Assembly: GCA_028818695.1 (NCBI GenBank)
Contig: JAPPNK010000025.1
Coordinates: 62,001 to 126,000, forward strand
Reading direction: 5' to 3'
Source: Candidatus Poribacteria bacterium
Lineage (GTDB): Bacteria; Poribacteria; WGA-4E; GCA-2687025
DNA: 64,000 nt
Position numbers and translations under genes: made by a program. Numbering within the stretch: the first letter of the stretch is position 1; every line of letters begins with the position of its first letter. This document shows positions 1-9,489 of this stretch, piece by piece. The notes below the pieces were generated by a model. It had not been told where the DNA came from and did not search any database. It saw only the letters and a program-made list of their open reading frames with translations.

Positions 1-578
1 AGCCGCGTCGACGCTCGATAATGCGCCGCCTCGACCCCGACCCTGCCGGTTGCCGAAATCGTCCCTCCGCCGCCCATCTGTCCGGCTGTCGTCCCGCGCA
101 GCCTGTCCTGCTTGAACTTCTCGATCTTGCCGGTCAAGAGCGCGTCCGCGCCCAGATGCGCCGCAAGCCGTTTCCGCGCCTCCTCTTTTTTAAGATCTTT
201 TGGATTCAGCTTGAGCTCATCCAGCGCCGCGTTCATCTCTTCTGGGGAGATCGGCTCGTATCTGTAGGCGTTCTCCAGCGTTGTCGTCAGCATGTCGCGG
301 AAGCCTGCCGCAAGATCCCACCGCTCGCGCGCGCCGCGCGACCGTCCGAAGAGACGCTCCAACGGGCCCATCGGAATGCATCCGCACCCGCGCGGAGAAT
401 CGAACCCGGAGCTGTCTTGAAATTCAAGGACGGCAAACCGCTTATTGAACGACTCATCCTCCGACCATGCTGTCAAAAGCGAGGCGAAGAAAAACGCGCC
501 GACGGCAAAAAGCGCGCCTGTTCGAAAAACGCGCGCGGGATATGGGCGGGCAAATTTGAAAGAGAAAAAAAGAGGCAA
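1..578 (-). CDS. CsgG/LpoB-like secreted protein, 3' end beyond window
   Basis: Reading leftward from a TTG at 578, the frame stays open for about 190 codons to the window edge. A GGAG six bases upstream of the TTG supports this start; an in-frame TGA lies just before it at 593-591. The N-terminal ~45 residues end in a hydrophobic stretch (GALFAVGAFFFASLLTAW) that looks like a signal peptide or anchor. After it come FNKRFAVLEFQD, a helical segment, and LGADALLTGKIEKFKQD. This order (a 'AVLxF' strand, then 'GAD..LTGxI') is typical of the CsgG/LpoB/TolB-N-like fold of periplasmic or outer-membrane lipoproteins. A GCGC cysteine cluster near residue 70 is odd. It follows the MoaD-like gene by 23 bases and is probably cotranscribed with it. 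The family assignment is a motif-level inference; the C-terminus is not visible. Confidence 0.6.
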   Translation of the reverse strand, partial: MPLFFSFKFARPYPARVFRTGALFAVGAFFFASLLTAWSEDESFNKRFAVLEFQDSSGFDSPRGCGCIPMGPLERLFGRSRGARERWDLAAGFRDMLTTTLENAYRYEPISPEEMNAALDELKLNPKDLKKEEARKRLAAHLGADALLTGKIEKFKQDRLRGTTAGQMGGGGTISATGRVGVEAAHYRASTR

Positions 579-601
579 GGGTTGCTCCGTTCAGAGGCGC
601 G

Positions 602-865
602 TCATCCGCCGCCTATGGCAGGTATAAAATGTATCTCGCTGTCGGGCTGGACAGGTTGAATGAGACCCATCGTTTCCGTTTCGCCGTCGATAGAGGCGGC
701 GACGCCCGGCATGATCTGCCCGTCCTGCATGAGCCGCTGCTTGACGCCCGGAAAACGCTCCTCAAGCGCTTCAATAATCAGCCGAAGCGTCGCGCCTTCC
801 ACCTCCACCTGTTCGACGCCGCCTGTATGCCGCCGCATCAAAGGCGGTATAAACACGGTCGCCAT
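602..865 (-). CDS. MoaD/ThiS-family ubiquitin-like sulfur-carrier protein
   Basis: An 87-residue protein starting at an ATG preceded by AGAGGAGG at ideal spacing; a longer frame upstream has no such site. The pattern fits the beta-grasp MoaD/ThiS family: VFIPPLMRRHTGG, a hydrophobic helix (LRLIIEALEERFPG), then SEIHFIPAIGGG at the extreme C-terminus. In this family a terminal Gly-Gly is adenylated and thiocarboxylated to carry sulfur for molybdopterin or thiazole synthesis. The protein ends GGG, so the final residue would be the activated Gly. It is followed after 23 bases by the CsgG/LpoB-like gene. No MoaE, MoeB or ThiF lies nearby, so the acceptor pathway is unknown; thiG at 16736 has no thiS beside it, but a link is speculative. 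Confidence 0.8.
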   Translation of the reverse strand: MATVFIPPLMRRHTGGVEQVEVEGATLRLIIEALEERFPGVKQRLMQDGQIMPGVAASIDGETETMGLIQPVQPDSEIHFIPAIGGG

Positions 866-911
866 GTCGATCCTCCTCTGCGTTTGAGCTCTGAACAATG
901 CGCTGCACGGC

Positions 912-940
912 ATGATACTCCGCTTTGAGTCGAAGCGCAA
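912..940 (-). promoter_or_regulatory. Putative sigma70 promoter for the MoaD-like gene
   Basis: On the minus strand TTGCGC and TATCAT are separated by 17 bases. The predicted start of transcription is about 40 bases upstream of the ATG at 865. The -35 box matches only 4 of 6 consensus bases. Confidence 0.4.
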
Positions 941-1125
941 TGGAAGCGGCCATCGCCCGCCATTTTCCGCGCCGCAGAAGCTGGACGCGCCGTCTTGACG
1001 GCAGAGCGCGTTCAGGAGGTTGCGCCGCCGCGTCGTTTTGTTCATCATGACGCTCCCGCGGGAAAGCCGTCCGACGAAAACGGCTGAGCGGGCAACGCCG
1101 CTTGCGCCTAACAGAAAGAAGAAAA

Positions 1126-2724
1126 ATGAGCGCCGACCGCCGCCCAGCGACGACGCGAAACGCCGCCTTGTTGACGCTCGCTGCGCTTGCATGGGCGTCC
1201 GCCGCCTCCGAGATGCGTTTTGTGGACATCGCCGAAGAGGCGGGCATACATTTCCGCCACACAGACGGCAGAACCGGCGAACGCCGCTTCATAGAGACGA
1301 TCGGCTCCGGCGCCGCCCTTTTCGATTACAACAACGACGGACGGCTCGACATCTATCTCGTCAACGCTGGCGGAGCGCCCAACCGACTCTACCGAAACGA
1401 AGGCGCGCGATTCATCGACGCGACCGACGAAACAGGAACCGGACACACAGGTTACGGCGTCGGCGTCTGCGCCGCGGATGTGAACGGCGACGGATGGCAA
1501 GACCTGTTCATCGCCAACTGCGGCGAAAACGTCCTCTACATGAACCGAAACGGAACGCATTTTGAAAATGTGACCGAAGAATCAGGCGTCGCCGACAATC
1601 GATGGAGCGCCGCAGCCGCCTTTGGAGATGTCGACAAGGACGGCGACCTTGACCTGTATGTCGCTTACTACTGCGTCTGGGACCCTGACAATCAGCCTCG
1701 ATGCGCGCAGCAGGGCGTTCCGATCTACTGCGGTCCCGAAGAGATGACCGGAGAGCCGGACAAACTTTTTTTGAACGATGGAACGGGGCGTTTTGAAGAC
1801 GCGACGGAACGCGCCGGCCTCTCCGGCGCAAGAGGGAAGGGACTCGCCGCCGTCTTCTCCGACCTAGACGGCGACGGCGATCTAGACCTCTACGTCGCCA
1901 ACGACGCGATGCCCAACTTTCTTTATATAAACGACGGAAGCGGAACATTTGAAGAGACCGCATGGATGGCGGGAACCGACGGCGACAGCGGCGGCAATCC
2001 GCAAGGCAGCATGGGCATTGCCGTCGGGGATATGAACCGAGACGGCCGGTTCGACCTGTTTGTTACAAACTACCAACGGCAGTACAACGCGCTCTACCGC
2101 AACGACGGAAGCGGCTTTTTCAGCGACATTTCCTATGCGGCGGGAATGGGCGGCAGCTTGCCGCTTGTCAGCTGGGGTACGGCTTTCGTCGACTTTGACC
2201 AGGACGGCTGGCTCGATCTGTTTGCGGCGAACGGGCATATCCAAGACCGCATTGAGGCGTATGATCCCTCCTCCACATACGCCCAGCGCAACAGCCTTTA
2301 CCGGAACGAGGGCGGCGCGCGGTTTGTTGAGGCGGCGGGATTGCCGCCGGCGGCGGATGTGAGCCGAGGCGCGGCGTTCGGCGACATCGACAACGACGGA
2401 GACATCGATATTTTGGTGAACAACGCGAACGGGCCGCCGCAGCTCTTGCGCAACGATACGGACGGCGGGAACTGGCTAACGGTGATTCTGGAGGGTCGGA
2501 GCGTCGGGGCGGCGGCGAAGGCGCAGGCAGGCGGGGCGGCGCTTCTTCGAGAGGCGCGGGCGGGCGGCAGCTATGGATCCAGCGGCGACATGCGGCTTCA
2601 TTTCGGGCTGGGAACGGCAGAGAAGGCGGAGCTGGTGGAGGTCCGCTGGCTCTACGGCGGCGTCTCAAGGGCGGAGAATGTGAAGGCGAACCAGTTTCTG
2701 CTGATGCGCGAACCGACGCGCTGA
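1126..2724 (+). CDS. FG-GAP/VCBS repeat protein with ASPIC/UnbV C-terminus (CRTAC1-like)
   Basis: A 532-residue exported protein. The ATG at 1126 is preceded by AGAAAGAAG and opens a signal peptide ending near AWASAASE; a TTG 24 bases upstream is less likely. Seven calcium-binding FG-GAP loops are visible, for example DYNNDGRLDIYLVN, DVNGDGWQDLFIAN, DLDGDGDLDLYVAN, DFDQDGWLDLFAANG and DIDNDGDIDILVNN, consistent with a seven-bladed propeller. The last ~90 residues (NWLTVILEG to the end, with HFGLG and VRWLYGG) match the ASPIC/UnbV domain, shortened in the middle. Such proteins are abundant in Planctomycetes, Acidobacteria and Poribacteria, probably in adhesion or glycan binding; no enzymatic role is established. 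It converges on the WD40 pseudogene with 22 bases between stop codons. Confidence 0.9.
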   Translation: MSADRRPATTRNAALLTLAALAWASAASEMRFVDIAEEAGIHFRHTDGRTGERRFIETIGSGAALFDYNNDGRLDIYLVNAGGAPNRLYRNEGARFIDATDETGTGHTGYGVGVCAADVNGDGWQDLFIANCGENVLYMNRNGTHFENVTEESGVADNRWSAAAAFGDVDKDGDLDLYVAYYCVWDPDNQPRCAQQGVPIYCGPEEMTGEPDKLFLNDGTGRFEDATERAGLSGARGKGLAAVFSDLDGDGDLDLYVANDAMPNFLYINDGSGTFEETAWMAGTDGDSGGNPQGSMGIAVGDMNRDGRFDLFVTNYQRQYNALYRNDGSGFFSDISYAAGMGGSLPLVSWGTAFVDFDQDGWLDLFAANGHIQDRIEAYDPSSTYAQRNSLYRNEGGARFVEAAGLPPAADVSRGAAFGDIDNDGDIDILVNNANGPPQLLRNDTDGGNWLTVILEGRSVGAAAKAQAGGAALLREARAGGSYGSSGDMRLHFGLGTAEKAELVEVRWLYGGVSRAENVKANQFLLMREPTR

Positions 2725-2746
2725 TCTTCTTGAGGGACGCCTGCGT

Positions 2747-4640
2747 CTAGAGATTTGAGACCTCCCAAAGCAGAACAGTTCCATCACTGCTGGCGCTGGC
2801 GAGCGTCTTCCCGTCCGATGAATATCCGACCCAATTCACATTCCCCGTATGCCCCTCAAGCGTCTCAAGAAGCGTCCCTGTCTCCGCGTCCCAGATGCGA
2901 ACCGCGTTGTCGTTTCCGCCGCTGGCGATTTTTTTGCCGTTCGGAGAATACGCCGCGCAATTGATTCCGTCGGTATGTCCTGTTAGCGTCTTGAGACGCG
3001 CCCCCGTTTCCGCGTCCCAGATGCGAACAGTCTTATCCATGCTTCCGCTAACAATTTTCTTCCCGTCCGGCGAATACTCCGCCCACTTGACCTGATCCAA
3101 ATGCCCCTTAAGCGTTTTGAGAAGCGCTCCCTTCTCCGCATCCCAGATGCAAACGTCGCCGTCCGCGCTGGCGCTGACAACCGCTGTTCCGTTCGGCGAA
3201 AATTTCGCTGAATAGACCCGCATTTCATGCCCCTTCAACGTATGAATAAGCGCTCCCCTGTCGGCGTCCCAAACCCGTATTGTCTTGTCGTTGCCTGCGG
3301 ATGCGACCGTCTTTCCGTCGGGGGAAAACGCCGCAGCATGAACATACTCCGTGTGTCCCTTTAGCGCATGGACAGGCGTCCCAGTCTTCGCGTCCGCGAT
3401 ACGTATCGTTAAGTTGTTGTCCCCCACCCCGGCGATCCGCTTTCCGTCCGGCGAATACGCAGCCCTCCACAAACGGGCGTTGTCTTCTCCAAACGTATGG
3501 AGAACTGTTCCGGTGTCTGCGTTCCAGATATGCGGATGTCCTAAGCGTCGATTTTCGACGGCAATCTTCGCCCCGTCCGGCGAGAACGCCGCGATTTTAA
3601 CTTCCTCCGTATGCCCGCCAAACGAACGAATATGCGCGCCAAACTTGATCACCCAAATACGAATAGTCCCGTTGCATTCGGCGACGGCGATGTAATGTCC
3701 GTCCGGCGAAAAGGCAAGCGACGACCCTTCATCAGGCTCTCCAACATTGAACGGAGGAAGAGGCGACATGAAAGGAACTTTCCACATGCGAAACCCCCAA
3801 ACCCCACGCCTGCGAGAATTCTTCCGTCCGGCGAATATGCCAACGATTCGAGCCAATCCGCGCCAAGGGTTTTGAGAAGCGCGCCAGTTTTCGCGTCCCA
3901 TATCCGAACCTTATTCCAGTCGCAGCTGGCGATTGTTTTTCCGTCCGGCGAATAAATCGCCCTATAGACTTTCGCATAGCCTGTAAGGCCTTCAAGGGTT
4001 TTGAGAAGCGCGCCGGTTTCCGCGTCCCATATCCGAATATTCCCGCCAATGCTTTTGCTAGCGATTCGTTTCCCGTCCGGCGAATACGCCGCTGAATACA
4101 CTTCGCGCGTATGCCCCGTTAGCGTTTTGAGCTCCTTGCCCGAGCCGGCGTCCCAGATTCGAACCGTTTTATCCAAGCTGCCGCTAACGATTCGTTTTCC
4201 GTTCGGCGAATACGCTGCTGAATATACTTCGCGCGTATGCCCGTTAGCGTTTTGAGCTCCTTGCCCGAGCCGGCGTCCCAGATTCGAACCGTTTTGTCTC
4301 CGCTGCCGCTAACGATTCGCTTTCCGTCCGGCGAATACTCCGCCGACAGCACCAGCTCCGTATGTCCCCGAAGTAGCGCAATCTCCCTGCCAAAAAGCGC
4401 GTCGTATATCCACACGCCAATGCTCCCCGCAACGGCGAGGCGGCGTCCGTACGGGGAATATGCAAGCGAATTGATACGCCCCCTCCCGATGCGCAGCTTA
4501 GCTCCGTCGGGAAGCCCAAGCTGCGAAATAAACGGGGAGGGTGTAGGATCAGCCGAAGCCTCGAAGACGCAGCATACTATGAAGAAGAATGCGCAGATAT
4601 AATAAGAAAAACGCCGTTTCGCGCCGCGGGGGTAGCGCAT
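2747..4640 (-). pseudogene. Double-propeller WD40 repeat protein (14 repeats), broken by two frameshifts
   Basis: One WD40 gene is split over three frames. The start at 4640 has AGGAGG six bases upstream and a signal peptide (YYICAFFFIVCCVFEASA). Reading continues to about 4240, where one copy of a blade sequence has three Cs while its near-identical neighbour at about 4110 has four; the frame then shifts. A second shift lies in the C-rich stretch near 3790-3810, where restoring one base rejoins LAGVG to VWGFRMWKV. Both events look like single-base losses in homopolymers. The reassembled protein has 14 repeats of the AYSPDGKxIASG..VRIWDAxTG type, i.e. two seven-bladed propellers. The two blades at 4081-4205 and 4203-4330 are nearly identical, a recent internal duplication. 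Real inactivation, slippage-based switching and sequencing error all fit. Confidence 0.8.
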
Positions 4641-4671
4641 TAACTGCCTCCTGCTATAACCGCTCTGCTTT

Positions 4672-4700
4672 AGTTTAAGGAACGCCGGGCAGCGCGTCAA
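4672..4700 (-). promoter_or_regulatory. Putative sigma70 promoter for the broken WD40 gene
   Basis: Minus-strand TTGACG and TAAACT are separated by 17 bases, about 32 bases upstream of the ATG at 4640, which has its own good AGGAGG. Confidence 0.55.
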
Positions 4701-4718
4701 GCCGGCGGGCGCCTTCCG

Positions 4719-4747
4719 TTCACTTTTATTCTAAAAGGCGCTAACAT
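4719..4747 (+). promoter_or_regulatory. Possible promoter for the tolC-like operon
   Basis: TTCACT, 17 bases, TAACAT. It would give a leader of about 90 bases before the ATG at 4844. It is the weaker of the two divergent candidates in this intergenic region. Confidence 0.35.
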
Positions 4748-4843
4748 ACAGGATGGCGATTTTAAACAATCCAACCCGTAAAGCGTCTAACAACATACGC
4801 AAACGCTCATGCGCCCGACCATGACACGACCGAAAAGGTGGAT

Positions 4844-6193
4844 ATGGACATACGAAGATTGACGCGGTTGACATGCTGCTGGATCGCGGCGGCATGCGCT
4901 CTTGCCGCAAACGCGCAAAACGGCGCCGCCCCCGAGCCGCCCGACAACCTGAACGAAATACTCGGCATTGAGGAATGCATAGAGATCGGCCTCGAATACG
5001 CGGCGGCGATACGCGCTGCGAAGCTGTCGGAGAGCGCCAGCCGCCTCAGCCTACAAGACGCGCAATCCGCTTACATGCCGACGATCCAGACGCAAGGAGC
5101 CTACTTCGCCAACGACCGCATCGATTTCGACATCGAACGCGAAAATCTGGACTGGAGAATCACCGCCAACTACACCCTCTGGGACCATGGCCGTCGGCGC
5201 ATTCAGCTGAACCAAGCGCGCAACAGCCTCGAAAGCGCCCAAACAGACCTAGAACGCAACCGGCAAGACCTTGTGCTAGCCGTCGTCCAGGCATACTACA
5301 GGCAGCTCGAAGCGCAAAAGCTGGTGGAGCTGGACAAGTCGCTCCTAGAAGCGTCCCAGGAGAACGCTGAAAAGGTGCGCGCCTTCATGCTGATCGGAAA
5401 AACGGCGGTCGAAGCGGACGTCGCCGCCGCCGAAGTGCGCGTCGCCGCGGATGAGCTCGCCCTCCTGAACGATGAAAACGCGCTCTCCATCGCCCAAGCT
5501 CAACTCCCAAGAACGCTCGGCCTCCCTCCCGAACAGCCGATACAGATCGCGGACGACCCCGGTTTCACCCTTTACCAAGAAACAGGGCAATTTGAACGGT
5601 ACGCCAAAACGCTTGAAGAGACGGTCGCCGAGGCGATCCAAAAGCGGCCTGCCGTCAAGACGTCCGAGCTGGACCTGCGCTTCTTTGAGCTGGGCCTAAA
5701 ACGCGCGGCGCGCGAACGCCTGCCGCAACTGACCGCGCAAGCCAACTACGGCGTCGACCTACACAACTTTTTGCGCGAACGGGAAAACTTCAAGCAATTT
5801 CGATCCTGGGACGCCGCGGCGCGCCTCTCCTTTCCGATCTTCGATGCGGGTTACAGCCGCCGGCAGCTGGACCGCGCCAACATCAATCTGCTGCGGGCGC
5901 GAGAGCTGCATGACGACCTGAAACGCGGCATATCGCTGGACGCGACGCAAGCGTACTACAATCTCAAGCAGGCTGAAAAACGGCTCGACATCTCTGCGGT
6001 GCAGGTTCGAAACGCGCAGCTGAATCTGGACGTAACCGCCGAACAGTACGCGCAGGGGCTGGTGATTTTGCTTGAGCTGCTGGACGCGCAGACGCAATTT
6101 GGGCAGGCAAAAACAAATCAGGTCCGCGCCTACTACGACTACAAGATCGCGCAGCGTTCGCTGGAACGCTCCGTCGGAAAAGCGGCTCCTTAA
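4844..6193 (+). CDS. TolC-family outer-membrane efflux channel
   Basis: A 449-residue protein; ATG at 4844 with AAGGTGG upstream (a GTG six bases earlier is the alternative). A signal peptide ends near ALAANAQ. The body shows the duplicated TolC arrangement: IEECIEIGLEYAAAIRAAKL, long amphipathic helices rich in Ala/Gln/Glu, and the second half beginning near TVAEAIQKRPAVKTSELD, each contributing strands and helices of the trimeric channel. The end (LLDAQTQFGQAKTNQVRAYYDYKIAQ..LERSVGK) is characteristic of TolC/OprM. It heads an operon with the adaptor (58-base gap) and ATPase, forming the outer-membrane exit of a MacAB-TolC-like exporter. The exported substrate cannot be deduced. Confidence 0.92.
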   Translation: MDIRRLTRLTCCWIAAACALAANAQNGAAPEPPDNLNEILGIEECIEIGLEYAAAIRAAKLSESASRLSLQDAQSAYMPTIQTQGAYFANDRIDFDIERENLDWRITANYTLWDHGRRRIQLNQARNSLESAQTDLERNRQDLVLAVVQAYYRQLEAQKLVELDKSLLEASQENAEKVRAFMLIGKTAVEADVAAAEVRVAADELALLNDENALSIAQAQLPRTLGLPPEQPIQIADDPGFTLYQETGQFERYAKTLEETVAEAIQKRPAVKTSELDLRFFELGLKRAARERLPQLTAQANYGVDLHNFLRERENFKQFRSWDAAARLSFPIFDAGYSRRQLDRANINLLRARELHDDLKRGISLDATQAYYNLKQAEKRLDISAVQVRNAQLNLDVTAEQYAQGLVILLELLDAQTQFGQAKTNQVRAYYDYKIAQRSLERSVGKAAP

Positions 6194-6251
6194 CAAAAAC
6201 AGAAGCGGAACCTATCGGTAGACAGATCAACCGTCAACACAGATAAGGCTT

Positions 6252-8180
6252 ATGAACCGCAAGAAATGGATACTCATCGGAACGGCGGCGCTCATCGTTC
6301 TGAGCGCATGCGGAGGTTACTTCTTCTTAAAGCCCTCCAAAAGCGAAGAGGAGAAGCCGCGCACCGAGATTGTCCGCTCGGCTCCATTCATCGTCAAAAT
6401 ACGCGAAACGGGCAAGCTGCAGCCGCTCATCTCTGTCAACGTGAAATCGAACGTTGAGGGTGAAATTGCGCGCATCTTCGTCCGTGAAGGCGACAAGGTT
6501 CAGCAGGGCGACGCGCTCATCAAACTGGACGACGAACGCATACGGGAGGAGCAGATTCAGGCGAACGCGAACCTGGAGGCGGCTAAGGCGCAGCTTGATC
6601 AGTCGAAGCAGTCGGTTGAGTTGACGCGCATTCGTCAGAACGCGCAGCTGAAGTCGGCGGAAGACGGGGCGAGCATTGCAAAAGCGTCTCTGGACGCCGC
6701 CAAAAAATCGACCATTCAGCAGATACGTTCAGCGGAGCTGGAGCTGGCAAACGCCCGCGCCTATCTTGACCAGGACCTGATCGCGTTGAACCAGGCGCGC
6801 ATCACGGAGCGGCAGAGTCATCTGAGTTTGAGCCGCGCGAAGTCGCGCCTCGCCTCAACGCGCGTCAATCTCACGAACGCCGAGTCGGAGCTGACTCGTT
6901 CTAAAGAGCTGTATGAAAAAAAATATATCTCGCTGAGCGCGCTGGAAAACGCGCAAGCCGCCGAAGCCTCTGCCAGAACAACCTACGAGCAGACGGAGCA
7001 GGATGTGTCCGCCGCCGAGGAGTCGGTCAAATCTGCCGCGGAGTCGATCGCGTCGCGCGAGACCGGCATCGCCAGCCGGCGCGAGGCGATACGGGTTCAA
7101 GAAGCGAATCTGGAAACGCTCAAAGAATCGCGCAAGGCGATCGAGTATCAAGCGGAGCTGCAGCTTCAAACGGCGGAAACGGAGCTGAAACGTGTGCGCG
7201 ATTCGGCGGAGGCTGAAGTGAAAAACAGCGAATCGGCGCTGGCAATTGCGAACGCGAACTACATCCGCGCCGAAAGCGGACTCAAAAACGCGGAGGAGCG
7301 GCTTGAGTGGACGGAGATCACCGCGCCGCTCGCCGGCTCCATCATCGCGCTTGTAGTGGAGGAGGGGGAGATTGTCCAATCGGGCCGCTCCGCCTTCGCC
7401 CAGGGACCCGCCATCATGACGATCGCCGATCTGTCTCAGATGGTCATCAACACTTACATCAACGAGGTCGACATTCCGCGCATACAGGTTGACCAGAAGG
7501 CGGAGATACATCTCGGCGCCTATCCCGAAAAGGTGTTTGAAGGGCGCGTCAAGGAAATCTCGCCTCAAGGCATACCGCTGGAAAATGTCACCAAGTTTGA
7601 GGTTGTCATCGAAGCGCTTGGCTCCCCCGAAGAGCTGAAGCCTGGAATGAACGCCGATGTTGACATCATTGTCGCCGACCGGCAAGATGTGACGCAGCTG
7701 CCGATCGAGACGCTTATCGAAAAAACAAAGATGATTGTTCAGCTAGGGGTCGCCGGCTCCGACATGCAACAGCTGAGCATGGATCAAAGCGTTGATGTAG
7801 AGTCGCGTTCCGGCAAGCGTTACGGCGGGCGCATCGTCGCGTTCAACGAATCGGCAGAATACGCGGCGACGGTGTTTATCGATGAGACGGCGCCGGCGGG
7901 TCTTCGCGCCGGGATTCAGACCATGTCGCTGATTCTGAAAACGGACAGCGGCAAGAAGGAAGACGAGACCAAAATTGAAGACCTGCGCTGCCTCGTTGAG
8001 CGAGAACGAAAACAGCTGGTGCTGCTGCCGGTTGAAACGGAAGACAAGGACGAATCAAGCGACCGAGAAACCGCCATAAAAGTCGGATTGCGCAACGATA
8101 TGTCCTTTAAAATACTAGAAGGACTCAGCGTCGGAGACTCGGTTCTCGTGCCGGACCTCTCCAGGCTTATTGAAAGGTAG
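6252..8180 (+). CDS. HlyD/MacA-type periplasmic adaptor (membrane fusion protein)
   Basis: A 642-residue adaptor, longer than typical MacA (~370) because of an extended coiled-coil. The N-terminus IVLSACGGYFF has a lipobox-like LSAC, so it may be a lipoprotein; it could equally be a single-span anchor. The first lipoyl half (VNVKSNVEGEIARIFVREGDKV) is at about residues 60-85. A helical hairpin of roughly 260 residues follows, then the second lipoyl half (EWTEITAPLAGSIIALVVEEG), a beta-barrel segment (INTYINEVDIPRIQV) and a membrane-proximal domain. The long hairpin implies a long reach towards the TolC partner. It lies between the channel gene and the ATPase gene (3-base gap to the latter). 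Confidence 0.9.
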   Translation: MNRKKWILIGTAALIVLSACGGYFFLKPSKSEEEKPRTEIVRSAPFIVKIRETGKLQPLISVNVKSNVEGEIARIFVREGDKVQQGDALIKLDDERIREEQIQANANLEAAKAQLDQSKQSVELTRIRQNAQLKSAEDGASIAKASLDAAKKSTIQQIRSAELELANARAYLDQDLIALNQARITERQSHLSLSRAKSRLASTRVNLTNAESELTRSKELYEKKYISLSALENAQAAEASARTTYEQTEQDVSAAEESVKSAAESIASRETGIASRREAIRVQEANLETLKESRKAIEYQAELQLQTAETELKRVRDSAEAEVKNSESALAIANANYIRAESGLKNAEERLEWTEITAPLAGSIIALVVEEGEIVQSGRSAFAQGPAIMTIADLSQMVINTYINEVDIPRIQVDQKAEIHLGAYPEKVFEGRVKEISPQGIPLENVTKFEVVIEALGSPEELKPGMNADVDIIVADRQDVTQLPIETLIEKTKMIVQLGVAGSDMQQLSMDQSVDVESRSGKRYGGRIVAFNESAEYAATVFIDETAPAGLRAGIQTMSLILKTDSGKKEDETKIEDLRCLVERERKQLVLLPVETEDKDESSDRETAIKVGLRNDMSFKILEGLSVGDSVLVPDLSRLIER

Positions 8181-8183
8181 ATT

Positions 8184-8972
8184 ATGCTTAGATACCGCAA
8201 ACAATCGGCTGAAGAAGGCGGCGGATCGTCCAACGGCTCCCCGCCCGTCATTCAAGTGAGCGACCTGCATAAAACCTATGTGATGGGCGATGTGCAGGTG
8301 CATGCCCTTCGCGGCGTCAGCCTCAGCATCAGCCAAGGCGAGATGGTCGCCATCATGGGTCCGTCCGGCTCCGGCAAATCCACCTTTATGGACATACTCG
8401 GCTGCCTTTCCAAGCCGACACAGGGAAAATATGTACTGGAAGGCTCTCCCGTTGAAACGCTCAACGACAACCGCCTCGCCGAGATACGCAACCGCAAAAT
8501 CGGCTTTGTGTTTCAATCGTTCAACCTGCTGCCGCGCATGTCGGCGCTCCATAACGTTGAACTGCCGCTTATCTATGCCGGCGTCGGGAGGCGGGCGCGC
8601 CGGCGGCGCTCCATGGAGGCGCTGAAGTCGGTCAACCTAGAAGACAGGGCGCACCACCGCTCCAACGAACTCTCCGGCGGGCAGATACAGCGCGTCGCCA
8701 TCGCCAGGGCGCTCGTGACAAACCCGTCCATCATCTTCGCCGACGAGCCGACCGGCAATCTCGACACCAAAACGAGCGCCGAAATCATGAGCGTCTTCAC
8801 CGACCTGCATGAGCGGGGCAACACGCTCCTGCTGGTGACGCATGAGCCTGAAATCGCGTCTTACTGCCAGCGGATCATACGGCTGCGGGACGGGCTGGTG
8901 GAGGCGGACGAATGGATCAAAGAGAAATGCGATGCGCCGGAGTTCGAGGCGGTAGGCAATGAGCGCATGTGA
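8184..8972 (+). CDS. ABC transporter ATPase, MacB/LolD-type
   Basis: A 262-residue nucleotide-binding subunit; ATG with GAAAGG upstream. Walker [11 protein letters not shown]-loop [12 protein letters not shown], signature [15 protein letters not shown], Walker [13 protein letters not shown] and H-loop [10 protein letters not shown] are all intact, so it should hydrolyse ATP. The spacing around FNLLPRM and the DEPTGNLD form are typical of the MacB/LolD/FtsE group. No FtsX/MacB-type permease is fused or adjacent; the next gene is an acetyltransferase that overlaps it by 14 bases. The membrane subunit must therefore be encoded elsewhere, or this ATPase serves a distant permease. Confidence 0.92.
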   Translation: MLRYRKQSAEEGGGSSNGSPPVIQVSDLHKTYVMGDVQVHALRGVSLSISQGEMVAIMGPSGSGKSTFMDILGCLSKPTQGKYVLEGSPVETLNDNRLAEIRNRKIGFVFQSFNLLPRMSALHNVELPLIYAGVGRRARRRRSMEALKSVNLEDRAHHRSNELSGGQIQRVAIARALVTNPSIIFADEPTGNLDTKTSAEIMSVFTDLHERGNTLLLVTHEPEIASYCQRIIRLRDGLVEADEWIKEKCDAPEFEAVGNERM

Positions 8973-9489
8973 GCTTCGCTTTGGAGCGGCGCGCCCCGGC
9001 GACATTGACGAGATGCGCCGCATTGAACGGCAGTCGTTTGCGTCGCCGTGGCCGCGCGCGTTTTTTGAAAAGGAACTGTCGGGCGAATTGCCGCAGTCCA
9101 GAACAACCGCTGCCTGGCTCAACGGCAAGCTCGCCGCGTACTGCATCGCATGGACGGCCGCGGACGAAACGCACATCGTCAACTTTGCCGTCCACCCAAA
9201 CCTGCGCCGTCAAGGAATCGGCAAGGCGCTTGTGCGGAATCTCTTCGCCGAAGCGCGCCGAAGCAAAGCCCCCCGCGTCACCCTAGAAGTCCGCGTCAGC
9301 AACCTTCCCGCAATCCGCCTCTATGAAAGCATGGGGTTCCAAATTGTCGCCGTACGCAAAGGCTACTATCTGGACAACGGGGAGAACGCCTACATCATGT
9401 GGGCAGACGCGCGCCATGAATCAACCTCAACAGAAAGCGTCAACGATGAATCCCAGAGAAGTCCGATGGGAGCGCATGTTCCCCGATGA
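8959..9489 (+). CDS. rimI: GNAT N-acetyltransferase, RimI-like
   Basis: A 176-residue GNAT protein. The acetyl-CoA loop is NLRRQGIGKALVRNLF (R-x-x-G-I-G). It is followed by the RimI-type ending LEVRVSNLPAIRLYESMGF and RKGYYLDNGENAYIMW, which closely matches enzymes that acetylate the N-terminal alanine of ribosomal protein S18. The usual family length is about 150 residues; the last 25 residues after YIMW are extra and lie in the overlap with the next gene. The canonical DA of ..EDA.. is replaced by ENA, so substrate specificity could differ. The start overlaps the end of the ATPase gene. Confidence 0.8.
   Translation: MSACELRFGAARPGDIDEMRRIERQSFASPWPRAFFEKELSGELPQSRTTAAWLNGKLAAYCIAWTAADETHIVNFAVHPNLRRQGIGKALVRNLFAEARRSKAPRVTLEVRVSNLPAIRLYESMGFQIVAVRKGYYLDNGENAYIMWADARHESTSTESVNDESQRSPMGAHVPR

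Noticed and set aside
21-659. A 212-codon plus-strand open frame at the left edge
   Set aside because: No family features or ribosome site, Arg/Pro-rich composition typical of antisense frames, and it lies opposite the CsgG/LpoB-like and MoaD-like genes, which have both.
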